This document shows positions 5,174-6,571 of a DNA stretch of 6,571 bases, in pieces. Below the pieces are notes generated by a model. The model was not told the origin of the DNA. It saw nothing but the letters and a program-made list of their open reading frames with translations, and did no database searches. Origin of the DNA: Bacillota bacterium (lineage in GTDB: Bacteria; Bacillota; Bacilli; Alicyclobacillales; SLC66); NCBI GenBank assembly GCA_021846145.1, contig JAJZCJ010000185.1, positions 1 to 6,571 of the forward strand. The letters run 5' to 3'. The translations under genes and the position numbers were made by a program. The stretch's first letter is position 1. Every line of letters starts with the position of its first letter.

Positions 5174-6571
5174 ATGCCAAATAAAGAACAGTTCCCGCAC
5201 ATACCTTTGTTATGGGTACGAGACGCCCCTCCAAAGACTGTGCCAAGACCTATACCTTCCCCTGCTCAGACTACTGAGAATCTTAGCAACCGTGCATTGC
5301 ATCATCGTAAAATTGAGGGGGCCATTCAGCGATTATTAGAAGATGATCGATTGGTCAAGGCCGATCGATTACAGCAGAGCCTTCCGAGCATTGATGATCA
5401 CATCGCGTTATTTCTTCAGATTGACGGACAAAAACTCAAGGTTGATGACCTTCGCAAGTACGACATTGAAATCATTGCAGAACTTGACGACGGTTTTATC
5501 ATTGGGTGTTCATCCGATCTTACATTGTCCGCATTACGCAAGAAAATCGATAAATTTCTTGGTGGCAAACAAAATGATGTAGCGGGATTATACAACATCA
5601 ATGAGGGATTCGGGTGGAGACCTGAGCAGATTCTCTCTCCTGATCTTTGGGAACGCTGGGTGGATCTTCGTGACGATGAGATCATCATGGTCGATATTGG
5701 CGTTGCCTGTTTAGGGATTACTTCAATTTCAGAGCGACCCCATCAGGATTCCTATCATTCTGAGGAGAAGTTCATGATAGCCATAGAAAAATGGGAGAGG
5801 CGATATCGAGAAATTTTGCTTTCGTGGGATGATCTTCAAAGAGAGCGTTCAGACCAACTCAGATTTTTTCTATCTGCTTACGGATTCGATCCTATAGACG
5901 AATTTAATGAGAATATCACAGAAGATATAGCACGGTTACCAGATAGCTTCACCTGTCGGGCGAAGATTAGTGGAAAATGTCTGCGCGATTTAACTCTGAA
6001 TTTCCAATATGTATTTGATATTTCTACTGTGGATTTAACTGAAATTGCTCCCGATGCATCGGGGGTTGAGGGTGATCAGGAAATCCAAGACGTAACAGTG
6101 CTACCGCCTCAACTTGATGCACCTTTTGTTTGCGTGATCGACAGTGGAATGCAAGAGAATCATCGTTTGTTGCAAGCTGCCATTGATCATGGCTACTCTC
6201 GAAGCTGGATAGGAAATGCGTCAGATACGGCAGATTATGTGTCTCCGGGTGGTCATGGAACAAGGGTGGCTGGAGCGATACTTTATCCCCAAGAAATTCC
6301 TAGTAGTGTGGAGCACCATGCAGCTTTCTGGTTGCAAAATGTGCGGGTATTGGATGATCACAATGGTATGCCGAACACTTTATTTCCTCCCAAAATTATT
6401 GGCGATACAGTCCATGAATTTTATCACGGACCAACGCAAACGCGACTATATAATCACTCTATAGCATCCACAACTTCTTGCCGACTGCAAAAGATGAGTG
6501 CATGGGCGGCAGAGATTGATTACCAATCGTGGCAATATGACGTGCTTTTTGTGTTGGCCGCAGGCAATGTC
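5174..6571 (+). CDS. ietS: IetS-like subtilisin-family (S8) serine protease, 3' partial
   Basis: The frame is open for 466 codons from ATG 5174 to the window edge without a stop; the gene continues beyond. Residues 1-310 form an N-terminal region without a signal peptide. It opens FPHIPL, followed by a proline-rich stretch (about 19-32), then acidic mixed alpha/beta sequence with SSDLTLSALRKKIDKFL (about 112-128), as in other S8 proteins paired with this ATPase. The subtilase domain starts at about 315: catalytic Asp323 in VIDSGM, catalytic His361 in GGHGTRVAG, and oxyanion-hole Asn465 in LAAGN at the very end. The nucleophile Ser (GTS-A motif) would lie beyond the window. Absence of an export signal points to an intracellular protease, unlike most subtilisins, and fits a toxic or abortive defence effector. 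G+C is low in sampled stretches (38-42%) compared with 60-67% in sampled stretches of the phosphatase and esterase genes. Family assignment is strong; the cellular target is unknown. Confidence 0.88.
   Translation, partial: MPNKEQFPHIPLLWVRDAPPKTVPRPIPSPAQTTENLSNRALHHRKIEGAIQRLLEDDRLVKADRLQQSLPSIDDHIALFLQIDGQKLKVDDLRKYDIEIIAELDDGFIIGCSSDLTLSALRKKIDKFLGGKQNDVAGLYNINEGFGWRPEQILSPDLWERWVDLRDDEIIMVDIGVACLGITSISERPHQDSYHSEEKFMIAIEKWERRYREILLSWDDLQRERSDQLRFFLSAYGFDPIDEFNENITEDIARLPDSFTCRAKISGKCLRDLTLNFQYVFDISTVDLTEIAPDASGVEGDQEIQDVTVLPPQLDAPFVCVIDSGMQENHRLLQAAIDHGYSRSWIGNASDTADYVSPGGHGTRVAGAILYPQEIPSSVEHHAAFWLQNVRVLDDHNGMPNTLFPPKIIGDTVHEFYHGPTQTRLYNHSIASTTSCRLQKMSAWAAEIDYQSWQYDVLFVLAAGNV

Noticed and set aside
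5343..5688. Small overlapping frames on both strands inside the protease gene
   Set aside because: They are shadows of the continuous protease frame, with no ribosome binding sites and no family resemblance.
1..6571. CRISPR arrays, tRNA/rRNA genes, insertion sequences or inverted-repeat-bounded elements
   Set aside because: No regularly spaced repeats, tRNA-like cloverleaf sequence, transposase motifs or matching terminal inverted repeats were found by eye.

Overview
The window reads as bacterial chromosome, most likely from the Bacillota (Bacilli). The clues are strong AGGAGG-type ribosome binding sites, frequent TTG and GTG starts, and protein relatives typical of bacilli: a YfkJ-like phosphatase and a Cah-like acetyl esterase. 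Base composition is near 50% G+C. An acidophilic or Alicyclobacillus-like host is a guess, not something the sequence proves.

Layout. Positions 2-1133 (+) hold the back half of an ABC exporter (membrane part plus ATPase). It is broken at about 290-305, where roughly 130 bases encoding the last membrane helices are missing and the frame shifts. Facing it, 1141-2327 (-) is a two-gene unit: an O6-alkylguanine-DNA alkyltransferase (ogt) whose end overlaps the start of a LysE-type exporter. A 112-base divergent spacer separates these from 2440-3887 (+), a low-molecular-weight protein tyrosine phosphatase followed by a cephalosporin-C deacetylase/acetylxylan esterase. These are ordinary housekeeping or accessory genes.

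The notable region is 4175-6571 (+): an AAA+ ATPase followed 3 bases later by a subtilisin-like (S8) protease that runs off the window after 466 codons. The pair matches IetAS. That system was described as a protease/AAA-ATPase toxin-antitoxin stability module of an Agrobacterium Ti plasmid, and later as an antiphage defence system. It is therefore a known type, here apparently in a Bacillota host. The protease half is clearly more A+T-rich than the upstream genes. A possible decayed membrane-protein tail lies in the 287-base gap before it, and both observations fit insertion of a defence cassette at this spot.

Within the IetAS pair, the ATPase presumably controls, feeds or restrains the cytoplasmic protease. 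The nucleophile serine of the protease lies beyond the window, so full catalytic competence cannot be confirmed here.
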